From NCBI RefSeq assembly GCF_030848575.1, contig NZ_JAVDDX010000002.1:992001-1056000 (forward strand): DNA of 64,000 nucleotides, given 5' to 3'. Every line of letters begins with the position of its first letter. The first letter of the stretch is position 1. Positions 50,423 to 60,013 of the stretch are shown piece by piece. Both the position numbers and the translations under genes were made by a program. The notes beneath the pieces were generated by a model. That model did no database searches and was not told the origin of the DNA. It saw nothing but the letters and a program-made list of their open reading frames with translations. Origin of the DNA: Haloarcula sp. H-GB4. Its GTDB lineage: Archaea; Halobacteriota; Halobacteria; Halobacteriales; Haloarculaceae.

Positions 50423-50983
50423 TCAGTCCTCGATTTCACGGACGACCGACGCGGGGTTGCCCTGAACGACGACGCCAGCGGGAACGTCGTCAGTGACGAC
50501 TGCGCCAGACCCGATGACGGCGTCGTCACCGACGGTGACGCCCGGGTTGATGACCGCCTGCCCGCCGACCCAGACGTTGTCGCCGATAGTCACCGGCTTC
50601 CCGTACTCGACGCCGCTGCGTCGTTCATCCGGGTCGAGCGGATGCGTCGCGGTGTAGATGTGGACGCCCGGCCCGAGCAGGCAGTCGTCGCCGATATCGA
50701 CCCGGCAGACGTCCAGTACGACGCAGTCGAAGTTCGCGTAGAACCCCTCACCGACGTGGATGTTGTCGCCGTAGTCACACCGGAACGGCGGTTCGACGTG
50801 GCAGTCCGCGCCGACCGAGCCGAACAGGTCCTCGATGAGCGCCTGTCTGGTGTCAGTGTCTGCCGGGTCGGTCTGGTTGTACTCCCGGGTGAGTTCGTTC
50901 GCACGCTCACGGGCGGCGACGAGTTCCGGGTCGCTCGCGTCGTAGCGCTCGCCAGCGAGCATCTTTTCTTTTTCAGAGGGCAT
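50423..50983 (-). CDS. maa: Maltose/galactoside O-acetyltransferase family enzyme
   Basis: The 186-residue left-handed beta-helix acetyltransferase has an N-terminal Mac domain (EKMLAGERYDASDPELVAARERANEL). The hexapeptide region includes NIHVGEGFYANFDCVVLDV, the catalytic His in IYTATHPLDPDERRSG, GDNVWVGGQAVINPGVTVGDDAVIGSGAVV, and the end VVQGNPASVVREI. It uses acetyl-CoA; the sugar acceptor is not known. Confidence 0.9.
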   Translation of the reverse strand: MPSEKEKMLAGERYDASDPELVAARERANELTREYNQTDPADTDTRQALIEDLFGSVGADCHVEPPFRCDYGDNIHVGEGFYANFDCVVLDVCRVDIGDDCLLGPGVHIYTATHPLDPDERRSGVEYGKPVTIGDNVWVGGQAVINPGVTVGDDAVIGSGAVVTDDVPAGVVVQGNPASVVREIED

Positions 50984-51118
50984 GCCGACCAGCCTCCGGA
51001 GTCTCTCTCGCGGTGCAGCGAGGGATAGTCATAGTGGGCTGTCGAAGCGCCCTGATAAGAGATGTTGGGGTCGGCATCGCGTCCCGAAACACGACCCACC
51101 CTGCTAGCCCGGAACGGA

Positions 51119-51125
51119 TTTATAG
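51119..51125 (+). promoter_or_regulatory. TATA box of the DUF460 gene
   Basis: TTTATAG, centred 27 nt before the GTG codon at 51149, is the key evidence for the chosen start. Confidence 0.55.
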
Positions 51126-51148
51126 TCGACCGTCGCCTACCATGGTTC

Positions 51149-53125
51149 GTGAACCGCACGGCAGCGCTCGACGCAGTCGTCTTCGGTGTCGACATCCAGA
51201 GCGGCGACGTGCGCGGCGACGCGCCGTCGTACGCGCTGGTGGTCTTCGACGGGGAATCAGTCGAGCGAGACGTGGTCTCGCGGCGGAAGCTCCGCCGGCG
51301 CATCGAGGACGAGGAGCCGGCCATCGTCGCGACGGACAATATGTACGAACTTGCCGAGGACAAGGACGCTCTGATCCACGTCCTCGGGTCCCTCCCCGAC
51401 GAAACGAAACTGGTGCAGGTGACCGGCGACGAGCGGCCCGAACCGCTTTCCCGGGTCGCCAAACGTCACGGCGTCCCCTACGGCAAGGACCCGATGGAGG
51501 AAGCCGAGGCCGCGGCCCGGCTGGCCGCCGCCAACGTCGGGCAGGAGGTGTCCGCCTTCACCGATACAACAGAGGTGAAGGTCTCGCGGGGCCGCTCGAC
51601 CGGAAAAGGCGGGTGGTCAGAGGACCGCTACACCCGGCGCATCCACGGCGCAGTCCGGAAGCGAACGCGCGATATCGAGTCCGAGCTCGACGCTGCCGGC
51701 CTGGAGTACGAGCGGGACGTGACAGAGAAGTATGGCGGGTTCTCCAACGCCGTGTTTCAGGTCTCGGCCCGACCACAGGACATCCCGGTATCGAGAGCCC
51801 GGTCGGGCGACACGCGCGTCGAAATCGAGCGACAGCGGCGGGACGGCATCGAGTTCAAGCCGCTCGCGAAACGGCGCGACCACGTCGTCGTCGGCGTCGA
51901 CCCCGGAACGACGACGGCCGTTGCCATCGTCTCTCTGGACGGCACTGTACTGGACGTGTACTCCTCACGCACTGACGACGCCGCCGCGACGACGGAGTGG
52001 ATTATCGAACGCGGACGGCCCGTCGTCGTCGCCGCCGACGTGACGCCGATGCCAGAAACGGTCGAGAAGCTCCGGCGCTCCTTCAGCGCCGCCGGCTGGG
52101 AACCCGACACCGACCTTCCGGTCGACGAGAAGAAACACCGGACCCGGGAGGAGGCGTACGACAACGACCACGAGCGAGACGCGATGGCCGCCGCCCTCTA
52201 CGCCTTCGACAACCACGCCGACCAGTTCGAGCGCGTCGCGGGCAAGGTCCCGCCACAGTACGATGTCGGACCGGTCATCGACCGCGTCGTCGCCGGCGAG
52301 GAGAGCGTCGAAACAGTGTTGCGGGACCTCGAAGACGACGACAGTGAGGACGAGGACACCACGGCGCACGAACCGCGGGAACTCACCGACGACGAGAAGG
52401 AGATCAAGCGGCTGAACGCCCGCATCGAACGGCTCGAATCACACGTTGACGACCTCAAAGAGACAATCAAGCGCAAGGACGACCAGCTCTCGGAGAAGGA
52501 CAAGCAACTGGAGAAGGCCCGCAGCGAGGGCCGGCGCGAGGTCAGAAAAGACCGCGAGGTGACGCGGCTTCAGCGGCGTAACGAGGCCCTCGAACGGAAA
52601 GTCGATGAGGAGGAGGAGAAACGCGAGGCGCTGGCCGACAAGCTCGAGAGGCTGAAGGCGCTGTGGAAGCTCGATCACTCGAACTTCGCCGATGTCTCAG
52701 AGAAACAGGAGGGGCTGACCCCGGTCAAGGTGGTCGAACAGTTCACCAGAGACGCCATCGCCGACGCTGATGAACGGTTCGGCCTCGTTGAGGATGACAT
52801 TGTCATGTTCCGGGACGCCTCGGGCGCGGGCCGGTCGACGGCCCAGCAGCTGGCGGATATCGACCCGAAAATCGTCCTCCGGAACGGGAACCTCTCTGAC
52901 ATCGCCGATCAGGTGCTGTTTGATAACGACATTCCTGTCGCGCCAGCGGAGATGGTCACCGTACAGGAAGTGGACGAACTGGCCGTCACCCGCGAAGGCG
53001 AAATCGAGGCGGCAATCGAGGACTGGGAAGAGCGCGCCGCCGACCGCCGGAAGGAGCAGAACGCGGAGATGGTCGACCAGATCATCAGCGAACACCGGGC
53101 TGACCGGCCGACGAGCGAGAACTAG
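51149..53125 (+). CDS. DUF460 family protein with RNase H-like fold and coiled coil
   Basis: The 658-residue product begins ALDAVVFGVDIQSGDVRG and has a second RNase H-like motif HVVVGVDPGTTTAVAIVSLDG near residue 250. Conserved Asp residues suggest a nuclease or nucleic-acid fold. A long charged coiled coil (about residues 425-540) precedes a C-terminal region. I used the GTG at 51149: TTTATAG at 51119-51125 lies 27 nt before it, so the mRNA is leaderless, and an ATG at 51142 is out of frame. The family is widespread in archaea without assigned function. Confidence 0.85.
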   Translation: MNRTAALDAVVFGVDIQSGDVRGDAPSYALVVFDGESVERDVVSRRKLRRRIEDEEPAIVATDNMYELAEDKDALIHVLGSLPDETKLVQVTGDERPEPLSRVAKRHGVPYGKDPMEEAEAAARLAAANVGQEVSAFTDTTEVKVSRGRSTGKGGWSEDRYTRRIHGAVRKRTRDIESELDAAGLEYERDVTEKYGGFSNAVFQVSARPQDIPVSRARSGDTRVEIERQRRDGIEFKPLAKRRDHVVVGVDPGTTTAVAIVSLDGTVLDVYSSRTDDAAATTEWIIERGRPVVVAADVTPMPETVEKLRRSFSAAGWEPDTDLPVDEKKHRTREEAYDNDHERDAMAAALYAFDNHADQFERVAGKVPPQYDVGPVIDRVVAGEESVETVLRDLEDDDSEDEDTTAHEPRELTDDEKEIKRLNARIERLESHVDDLKETIKRKDDQLSEKDKQLEKARSEGRREVRKDREVTRLQRRNEALERKVDEEEEKREALADKLERLKALWKLDHSNFADVSEKQEGLTPVKVVEQFTRDAIADADERFGLVEDDIVMFRDASGAGRSTAQQLADIDPKIVLRNGNLSDIADQVLFDNDIPVAPAEMVTVQEVDELAVTREGEIEAAIEDWEERAADRRKEQNAEMVDQIISEHRADRPTSEN

Positions 53126-53242
53126 GTACTGTGTTGGCGGCCGGTGAACAGTCGCTAGCCGGCCCCGCCACCGGTGCGGGACTGCTCCGACAGCGAGCCA
53201 GCCGTACTGCGTAGTTATGTCCTTCGGGTGCGTCTGTCTCGC

Positions 53243-54289
53243 ATGGAAGACCAGTGTCGTGTTCTGGCGGCCGCGGTCGAGACTCTCGACGATGTCTTCT
53301 ACGTCTACGACGCAGACGGCAAACTTGCGTACTGGAACACTCGGCTGAACGAGCTGTTCGACCTGACGGATAGCGAACTGTCGGGCACAGAGCCGACCGA
53401 GTTCTTCGTCGCGGATGACCGGGAAGCCGTTGAAGTAGCTCTCGAGGAGGTGTTCGAGTCGGGTCAAACGACCGTTGAAGCGCGGGCCGAGACGACGGAG
53501 GGGGTGGTGACGTTCGAACTCAGCGGCCGGCTCCTCACGGCGGACGACGGCACAGTTCAGGGGTTCAGCGGTGTCGGCCGGGATATTACGGACCGGCGGG
53601 AACGGGAGTGGCACCTCCAGCGACAGAACGAGCGGCTCACAGAGTTCGCTGACCTGCTGGCACACGACCTCCGGACGCCGCTTGCCGTCACTAGTGGCCA
53701 CCTCGAACTCGCTGCCGAGGAGCTGTCGGTCGAGCGTATCAACGCCGCCAGAGATGGGTTAGGGCGGTTAGAATCGATTATCGAGGACCTGCGGACCGCA
53801 ACCAGAGACGGGGCGCTGGCAGCCGACGAGCAGGCCGTCGATATCGCTGACGTGGTAACGACGGCGTGGACCCACGTCGAGACCGACAGCGCAGTGCTGG
53901 AACCCCCGCCATCGATACTGATTGAAGCTGACCCAAAGCGATTGCTCCGACTGTTCGAGAACGTCTTCGCTAACGCCGTCACACACGGGCCTGAGCGCAA
54001 TGAACGCGCAGCCGATGAGGAAGATGGAGGCGACGCCACCGAAATAACGGTTCGCATCGTACCGACACCCGACGGCTTCGCGATCGAGGATGACGGCCGG
54101 GGAATCGCTCCCGACGAACGGGAGCGGGTGTTCGAACCGGGCGCGTCACGGGCGGCTGACGGGACCGGCTTCGGTCTCTATATCGTCAGGACAATCGCCG
54201 AAGCCCACGGCTGGACAGTGCGTGTCACAACAGGAGAACACGGCGGTGCACGGTTCGAATTCGATATCGATGCGGACACCGCCTGTTAG
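53243..54289 (+). CDS. PAS-domain sensor histidine kinase
   Basis: The 348-residue cytosolic kinase has one PAS/PAC domain (residues about 8-125, VFYVYDADGKLAYWNTRLNEL to GVGRDITDRRE). The HisKA segment is FADLLAHDLRTPLAVTSGH, with the phosphorylated His in AHDLR. HATPase_c follows with NVFANAVTHG, IEDDGRGIAPDE and GTGFGLYIV. A TATA-like TAGTTATG lies 27 nt before the ATG (leaderless). No receiver or output domain is attached; the partner regulator is not in the window. Confidence 0.9.
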   Translation: MEDQCRVLAAAVETLDDVFYVYDADGKLAYWNTRLNELFDLTDSELSGTEPTEFFVADDREAVEVALEEVFESGQTTVEARAETTEGVVTFELSGRLLTADDGTVQGFSGVGRDITDRREREWHLQRQNERLTEFADLLAHDLRTPLAVTSGHLELAAEELSVERINAARDGLGRLESIIEDLRTATRDGALAADEQAVDIADVVTTAWTHVETDSAVLEPPPSILIEADPKRLLRLFENVFANAVTHGPERNERAADEEDGGDATEITVRIVPTPDGFAIEDDGRGIAPDERERVFEPGASRAADGTGFGLYIVRTIAEAHGWTVRVTTGEHGGARFEFDIDADTAC

Positions 54290-54300
54290 TCGTTTCCGCT

Positions 54301-54546
54301 TCAGGGCATCCCGTCGCCGCCCATACCGCCACCGCCCATACCGCCGCCACCCATACCGCCCATGCCGCCACCAAGTCCGAACGCGCCGAGCAGGCTCGTG
54401 ACGAGGCCGTAGACGACCAGTCCGAGGCCCCCGACGACGAGAGCGATGCCGACGGCGACGATGGGTGCCTTCCACGCGACCAGACCGATGCCGGCGAGCA
54501 ACACGACGATACCGCCGATACCAACCGCACCGAGTTTATCCAACAT
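54301..54546 (-). CDS. Small membrane protein with Gly/Met-rich tail
   Basis: The 81-residue product (MLDKLGAVGIGGIVVLLAGIG) has two hydrophobic helices (about residues 6-25 and 28-55). The tail is of GGMGGMGG type, built from repeats of Gly-Gly-(Gly)-Gly-Met and ending GGDGMP. The repetitive DNA encoding it (54304-54370) could vary in length. Function is unknown; similar haloarchaeal double-spanning proteins exist. Confidence 0.72.
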   Translation of the reverse strand: MLDKLGAVGIGGIVVLLAGIGLVAWKAPIVAVGIALVVGGLGLVVYGLVTSLLGAFGLGGGMGGMGGGGMGGGGMGGDGMP

Positions 54547-54584
54547 ACCCGTGTTGGTCCGGCGGGCGGACAAAAGCCCGTCGG

Positions 54585-54995
54585 TCAGTACTCGAACTCG
54601 GTGTCGACGTTCTGTGCCGCCGCGACCATTTCGGCGATAGTGTCCTGCCGGCGAAGCAGCCGCATCGTGTCGCCCTCGACGTCAAAGGTTCCGTCCATCG
54701 CGGCGGCGGAGATGTCGAGGTCGCCCTGCAGCATCGTGACCCACTCGCTGTAGGGGCCACGGAACGCGAAGTCGTACTCGGGGTCTGCGACCGTTCCGGC
54801 GGCGGTACAGACACCGTCCTTGATCACAACGACGAACTGTATCGGTTCACCGGTGTAGGCGTCGTCGGCACGGATTTCGAAACAGAATACAGCGGTGAAG
54901 TCGTCGGCGCTGTCAGCGAACGCGGCCCGCTCGTTGATCCGGTCGCGCCACGCGGCGGCCCAGTCATCGGCGTCGGTCGGCAGCGTCACAGTCAT
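54585..54995 (-). CDS. SCP2 sterol-binding domain protein
   Basis: The 136-residue product is a single SCP2-like domain: FCFEIRADDAYTGEPIQFVVVIKDGVCTAA, DYDFAFRG-like (EYDFAFRGPYSEWVTML), and GDLDISAAAMDGTFDVEGDTMRLLR. The family has a hydrophobic tunnel for lipids or acyl groups. It lies just downstream of the Liv operon on the same strand, but no functional link is evident. Confidence 0.83.
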   Translation of the reverse strand: MTVTLPTDADDWAAAWRDRINERAAFADSADDFTAVFCFEIRADDAYTGEPIQFVVVIKDGVCTAAGTVADPEYDFAFRGPYSEWVTMLQGDLDISAAAMDGTFDVEGDTMRLLRRQDTIAEMVAAAQNVDTEFEY

Positions 54996-55112
54996 TGGCA
55001 GGCGGTATGCAAGGGGGGCTTTTCTGTGTTGCCTTGTCCTTTCGAGTGCAACACCCGGGAAGTCGTCGTTGTGGCTCCGCGGCGAACGCGAGGAAAACTG
55101 TCGAACGAGGTC

Positions 55113-55835
55113 TCAGCGGCGTGATTCGCCGCCGAGATACAGCCGAGACACCTCGGGGTCGTCGAGCAGCGAGTCGGCCTCACCCTCGAACTTGACCGTC
55201 CCCTGGTCAAGGACGAACCCGCGGTCGGAGATGCCCAGTCCCTCACGGGCATTCTGCTCGACCATCAGGATCGACGTGCCGAGTTCGTTGACTGTCTCTA
55301 CGTCGTCGAACACTTCCTTGGCCGTGTTGGGAGCCAGCCCGGCACTTGGCTCGTCGATGAGCAACACGTCGGGCTCCATCACGAGCGCGCGGGCGAAGGC
55401 CAGCACCTGCCGCTGGCCGCCCGAGAGCGTCTTGGCGTTCGCGGTACGCTTGTCGTCGAGGATCGGGAACCGGTCGTACAGTTCGGCCACGGTCTCGTCG
55501 AGGCCGCCGTCACGAGCGACTCCGCCCATCCGGAGGTTCTCGTCGATGGTCAGCGAGCCGAACACGTTCTCCGTCTGTGGGACGTAGCCGACGCCGATAC
55601 GGACGATGTCCTCGGGGGCCATCCCGCCGATTTCGCGGTCGCCGAGACGTACCGAGCCGGTCCAAGGCTCCAGCATACCGAACACCGTCTTGAGAACGGT
55701 AGACTTGCCGGCCCCGTTCGGGCCGACGAGACAGGCGATTTCCCCCTCGCCAAGGGTCAGCGAGAGGTCATCGAGCACCTGTACTTCGCCGTAGCCGCTG
55801 TCGACGCTGTCGACAGTGAGGATGGGGTCGGTCAT
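55113..55835 (-). CDS. livF: Branched-chain-type amino acid ABC transporter ATPase LivF
   Basis: This 240-residue ATPase has Walker A GPNGAGKSTVLKT, signature LSGGQRQVLAFARAL, Walker B VLLIDEPSAGLAPN, and the LivF-typical GIGYVPQTENVFGSLTIDENL. It is the last gene of a five-gene importer operon; its ATG overlaps livG by 4 nt. Confidence 0.93.
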   Translation of the reverse strand: MTDPILTVDSVDSGYGEVQVLDDLSLTLGEGEIACLVGPNGAGKSTVLKTVFGMLEPWTGSVRLGDREIGGMAPEDIVRIGVGYVPQTENVFGSLTIDENLRMGGVARDGGLDETVAELYDRFPILDDKRTANAKTLSGGQRQVLAFARALVMEPDVLLIDEPSAGLAPNTAKEVFDDVETVNELGTSILMVEQNAREGLGISDRGFVLDQGTVKFEGEADSLLDDPEVSRLYLGGESRR

Positions 55836-56644
55836 TCCGACGGCCCTCCCAGATAGGCGTCGATGACGCGCTCGTCGCTCCGGACCGCCTCGGGCGGCCC
55901 CTCAACGAGGACACTTCCCTGATTGAGGACGATAATCGGGTCGGCAAGCCGCATGATGAAGTTCATGTCGTGTTCGATGATGAGGAAGGTGATCCCCTCC
56001 TCGTTGAGTTCCTCGATGAACCCGGCGAGTTTGTCGGCCAGCACGGGGTTGACACCGGCGACAGGCTCGTCGAGGAGCAGCAGATCGGGTTCGGCCATCA
56101 TTCCGCGGGCCAGTTCGACCAGTTTCATCTGTCCGCCCGAAAGATCCGTCGCAGGCTGGGTGGCCAGATCACCGATCTCGAACCGTTCGAGCATCTTCTG
56201 GGCCTGTTCCAGCGAGCGCCGTTCCTCCTGTTCGACGGTACTTGGCGATGTGAACAACGGGATTATCGATTCCCCGGTCTGGTTGTGTGGCCCCACCAGC
56301 AGCGCCTCCCGGACGGTCATCCCCTCCGGTTTTCGTGGCGTCTGGAACGTCCGGATCATCCCCTGATCGGCGATTTCGTGGGGCTTCTGGCCAGTCACGT
56401 CGACGCCGTTGACCGAGACGGAGCCTGCATCGGGCTCATAGAAGCCCGAGACGAGGTTGAACAGCGTCGACTTACCGGCCCCGTTCGGGCCGATGAGACC
56501 CGTAATCGTGCTGCGTTCGACCTCGATGGACGCGTCGTCCGTTGCCACGAGGCCGCCGAAGCGTTTCTCCAGCCCCTCAGCACGGAGAACGGGGTCGGCC
56601 TTCCCGAGGACGGGGCCGTCGGAGACGAGCGACTGCTCACTCAT
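55832..56644 (-). CDS. livG: Branched-chain-type amino acid ABC transporter ATPase LivG
   Basis: This 270-residue ATPase has Walker A GPNGAGKSTLFNLVSGFY, LivG-type IRTFQTPRKPEGMTVREALLVG, signature DLSGGQMKLVELARGMM and Walker B DLLLLDEPVAGVNP. It starts at the ATG 56644 and overlaps livM by 8 nt. The pair LivG/LivF forms the ATPase heterodimer. Confidence 0.93.
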   Translation of the reverse strand: MSEQSLVSDGPVLGKADPVLRAEGLEKRFGGLVATDDASIEVERSTITGLIGPNGAGKSTLFNLVSGFYEPDAGSVSVNGVDVTGQKPHEIADQGMIRTFQTPRKPEGMTVREALLVGPHNQTGESIIPLFTSPSTVEQEERRSLEQAQKMLERFEIGDLATQPATDLSGGQMKLVELARGMMAEPDLLLLDEPVAGVNPVLADKLAGFIEELNEEGITFLIIEHDMNFIMRLADPIIVLNQGSVLVEGPPEAVRSDERVIDAYLGGPSE

Positions 56645-57746
56645 CGCGACCGCCCCCCAGCGAGTCGGGCCAGATAAGTTCGCGCTCCGGCGGGAGAATC
56701 CCCTCCGGGCGGAGCCTGACGATGAAGATGATGAGCAGCCCGACCAGCATGAGTCGGAAGGGCGCGGCACCGATTGGTAGCGCCCCGGTGTCAGTCAGGA
56801 AGCGCGTCCCCTGCTGGATAGCGACGATTGTAAACCCACCAAGCATCGCGCCGCGGTCGCTGCCAGTGCCGCCGAGGATAACGGCGACCCAGACGTAGAA
56901 CGTCGTGATGGGCTGGAGGTCCTGCGGGCTGACGAACAACACGAGATGGGAGTAGAACACGCCCGCAAGCGCCATGATGAGGCTCCCGATGACGAACGCC
57001 TGCATCTTAAACGCGAACGTGTTCTTGCCCAGCGTCTCCGCAAGGTCCTCGTCGGTCCGGATTGTCCGGAGGACGCGGCCCCACGGCGACTGGTGGATGC
57101 GCCGGAGGAACAGGTAGACCGCCGCGACGATCACTGTGACGAGGACGACGTTCAGGAAGCTGGTGACGACCGACTGACTCATATTGAACACTGGCGTCCC
57201 GCCCACGTTGAATACGTACGGGTAGGTCAGGTCGCCGAGCACAGGCCAGTCGGAGAAAAACAGCGGGATGCCGGTCAGACCGGCGCTGCCCGCCGTCCAC
57301 TGCGATTCGTTGAGGATGAAGATACGCACGACCTCCGCGAGCCCCAGTGACGCGATCGCGAGGTAGTCATCGCGGAGTTTCAGCGTCGGATAGCCGATGA
57401 GTACCGCGAGCACCGCCGCGAGGGCGAGACCACCAAATAGCGCGATGACGGGACTAACACCGCCGGAGATCGGTGAGCCGGACGCCGTCAGCAGCGCGGT
57501 CCCGTACGCGCCGAGGCCGAAGAAGGCCGCGACGCTGAAGTTGATCATGCCACCGTACCCCCACTGGACGTTCAGCCCCATCGAGAGGAGCATGTACATC
57601 GCCGACAACCCAATGAGATACAGCAGGTACGCTGGTGCGAGGACGCCGGTCAAAACCGCCACGAGCAGGAGCGCAGCGAGCGCGCCGAGCAGTCCCACGA
57701 CGCCCTTTTCGCGGGGCGAGTACGTACCGACATCAAGCGTGCTCAT
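56637..57746 (-). CDS. livM: Branched-chain-type amino acid ABC transporter permease LivM
   Basis: The 369-residue permease has about nine to ten membrane helices. The LivM motif region is NVQWGYGGMINFSVAAFFGLGAYG, and the coupling region is SPWGRVLRTIRTDEDLAETLGKNTFAFK. It pairs with LivH as the membrane core. It overlaps livG by 8 nt and livH by 4 nt. Confidence 0.92.
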   Translation of the reverse strand: MSTLDVGTYSPREKGVVGLLGALAALLLVAVLTGVLAPAYLLYLIGLSAMYMLLSMGLNVQWGYGGMINFSVAAFFGLGAYGTALLTASGSPISGGVSPVIALFGGLALAAVLAVLIGYPTLKLRDDYLAIASLGLAEVVRIFILNESQWTAGSAGLTGIPLFFSDWPVLGDLTYPYVFNVGGTPVFNMSQSVVTSFLNVVLVTVIVAAVYLFLRRIHQSPWGRVLRTIRTDEDLAETLGKNTFAFKMQAFVIGSLIMALAGVFYSHLVLFVSPQDLQPITTFYVWVAVILGGTGSDRGAMLGGFTIVAIQQGTRFLTDTGALPIGAAPFRLMLVGLLIIFIVRLRPEGILPPERELIWPDSLGGGRDE

Positions 57747-58660
57747 GTCATATCACCTGCGATGCCCCGGGGCCTGACAAGCAGGACCGCGACCATGATG
57801 ACGAACGCAACAGCCGGCGCGTAGGCGTTACTGATCGGAAGGCCAACATCGCTAAGCAGCGGCGTCAGTTCGTGGAGCATCCCGATGAGGAGCCCACCGA
57901 GCATCGCGCCGTACACCGACCCGATACCGCCGAGGATGACTGCGGCGAACACGACCAGCAGAATGTTGAACCCGATGCGCGGGTCGAGCTGGCTGTACAA
58001 CGCGAGGAAGACGCCGCCGGCGGCAGCCAGGGCGCTGCCGACGACCCACATGACGAGGATGACGCGGTCAGTTCGGATACCGCTCACGCGTGCGAGATCG
58101 GGGTTGTCAGCTGTCGCACGCATCTTCCGGCCCAGCGTCGTCCGCTGGAGTAGGAGATGCAGGCCGGCGACGAGAACCGCCGCGCTGACGATGATCGCAA
58201 CGTCTCGCTGTGTCACGGCGATATCGAGTGTGTCAAGTAGCACCGGAATCGGCCCGCTACGGCGGATATCGTACTGCAGGAAGTCCGTCCCGAAGGTCGC
58301 CTGTAGCACCGCGCGGTAGACGAACGCCACGCCGATGCTCGTGATGAGCAGCCCGATTGAGTCCGTATCGAGGGGCTTGTACACGAAGATATGGGTGAGG
58401 ACGGCAACGACGGCGGCAAGCGCCATCCCGACCGCCAGAGACAGGAAGAACCCAACCGGGAGACCGAGAACGGTGCCGCCGAGGCCGCCGAACACACCGA
58501 ACGCGACGAACGCCCCGTAGGCACCGAGCGTCATCGTATCGCCGTGTGCGAAGTTCGCAAAGTCGGCGATGCTGTAGACCAGCGAGAGACCGATACTCCC
58601 GAGGATGATGATACTACTGAAAACGAGCCCGTTTGCCAGGTACTGTAATATCTGCGCCAT
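57743..58660 (-). CDS. livH: Branched-chain-type amino acid ABC transporter permease LivH
   Basis: The 305-residue permease has about eight to nine helices. LivH hallmarks are GLSLVYSIADFANFAHGDTMTLGAYGAF, GRKMRATADNPDLARVSGI and the late VVFAAVILGGIGSVYGAMLGGLLIGM. It follows the binding-protein gene by 30 nt and is part of the same operon. Confidence 0.93.
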   Translation of the reverse strand: MAQILQYLANGLVFSSIIILGSIGLSLVYSIADFANFAHGDTMTLGAYGAFVAFGVFGGLGGTVLGLPVGFFLSLAVGMALAAVVAVLTHIFVYKPLDTDSIGLLITSIGVAFVYRAVLQATFGTDFLQYDIRRSGPIPVLLDTLDIAVTQRDVAIIVSAAVLVAGLHLLLQRTTLGRKMRATADNPDLARVSGIRTDRVILVMWVVGSALAAAGGVFLALYSQLDPRIGFNILLVVFAAVILGGIGSVYGAMLGGLLIGMLHELTPLLSDVGLPISNAYAPAVAFVIMVAVLLVRPRGIAGDMT

Positions 58661-58690
58661 TGGTGAAAATGGGAAAGGGTTGTGGCCGCG

Positions 58691-59983
58691 TTAGCCCTCG
58701 ATAAAGCCGCTGGATTCGTACGCGTGGTCCACAACTTCGAACACCTGCAGCAACCCGACGGGATCACCGTTCTCGTCAAGGTCGATGGGGCCGCTCACGC
58801 CGGTATAGTCCACGTCCGACGGAGAGCCACCGTTGGCCAGAATTTCGTGTGCATCCTCGTAGGTGGTCGCCTCCTCACCCTCGGGACGAGTCACGTCCCG
58901 GACGACCTCCATGAGCGCCGAGCCCGTGAACTCGTCGGCGGCTTCGATAGCGAGTGCGCTGACGACCACCGCGTCGTAGGCATAGGCCGACCACGACGTT
59001 GGTTCCTCGCCGAAGCGCTCTTCGAACTCTGAGACGAACGCCTGGTAGTTCTCGGCGTCCTGCGGGACGCTCGGAACCACAGCTTTCATTCCGTTGAGGC
59101 TACCCTCGGGAGCGGATTCGAGGACTTTTGGGCCCTTGACACTGTCACCGCCGTACCAGGCGGCTTGGTCGGTGACACCCAGATCGAACGCCTCCTGGGA
59201 CATCGTTGCGAACTCCGGCTGGTAGGTGATGAACACCCACGCGTCAGCGTCGGTGTCAGACATCGAGGAGATGGTGCTGCTGTAGGAGGATTGGCCCTGA
59301 TCGTGGGGTTCATTGTAGACAATCTCCCCGTCGTAGGCTTCGATGAAGGCCTCACCGACGGACTGGCCGTAGTCGTTGTTAATCCAGGCCAGGGCAGCGG
59401 ACTCGTTGCCGTCCTCGTTGAGGAGCGACGAAATTGCCTCCGCCTGAGCCTTGCCGGCCGGTGGCATCCGGAGCAGGTCCGGGAAGTTCGTCAGGTTCGG
59501 GCTAGTGCTGTTCTGGCTGATCTGGACGACGTCCGTGTTCTGGACGACGCTCTCGTGGATGGCCGTGCTGACGCCGCTCCCGACAGTGCCGATGAGCAGC
59601 GGGACCCCTTCCTGATTGACGAGCGTCTGGGCTGCGCTGACCCCACCCTGACTCGTACTCTGGTCGTCCTGCTGTGAGATCGCCAGTTCGCCGCCACTGA
59701 CACCGACGGAGTTGATATCGTCGAGCGCGATTTCCTTGCCGCGCTGGTTCCGCTGACCGAACGCCGACAGTGACCCGGAGAGGCTGTCAACCATCCCGAT
59801 GGTGTAGGTTTCGGACCCGGAGTCCGTCGAGGAATCCGTCGCGGAATCCGTCGATTCGCCGTCACCCCCATCACCTTCGTCGGGAGCACCACCGGAACAG
59901 CCGGCGAGGCCGACGAGCCCGGCACTGGCAGCGGCTTTGATTACGCTTCGCCTGTCAATCGAACGCGTGTCATGGTCGTTCAT
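58691..59983 (-). CDS. livJ: Branched-chain-type amino acid-binding lipoprotein LivJ/K
   Basis: The 430-residue product starts with a Tat-lipoprotein signal (RRSVIKAAASAGLVGLAGC) and an acidic linker of Ser/Asp/Thr. The periplasmic-binding type I fold follows: IGMVDSLSGSLSAFGQRNQRGKEIALDDIN, LLIGTVGSGVSTAIHESV and AYAYDAVVVSALAIEAADEF. It is the first and most likely most abundant product of the importer operon. The neighbouring proline genes suggest proline or hydroxyproline as cargo, but this is inference. Confidence 0.9.
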   Translation of the reverse strand: MNDHDTRSIDRRSVIKAAASAGLVGLAGCSGGAPDEGDGGDGESTDSATDSSTDSGSETYTIGMVDSLSGSLSAFGQRNQRGKEIALDDINSVGVSGGELAISQQDDQSTSQGGVSAAQTLVNQEGVPLLIGTVGSGVSTAIHESVVQNTDVVQISQNSTSPNLTNFPDLLRMPPAGKAQAEAISSLLNEDGNESAALAWINNDYGQSVGEAFIEAYDGEIVYNEPHDQGQSSYSSTISSMSDTDADAWVFITYQPEFATMSQEAFDLGVTDQAAWYGGDSVKGPKVLESAPEGSLNGMKAVVPSVPQDAENYQAFVSEFEERFGEEPTSWSAYAYDAVVVSALAIEAADEFTGSALMEVVRDVTRPEGEEATTYEDAHEILANGGSPSDVDYTGVSGPIDLDENGDPVGLLQVFEVVDHAYESSGFIEG

Positions 59984-60013
59984 GGTATACTGATATCCTT
60001 TTTCGTAAGTCCC

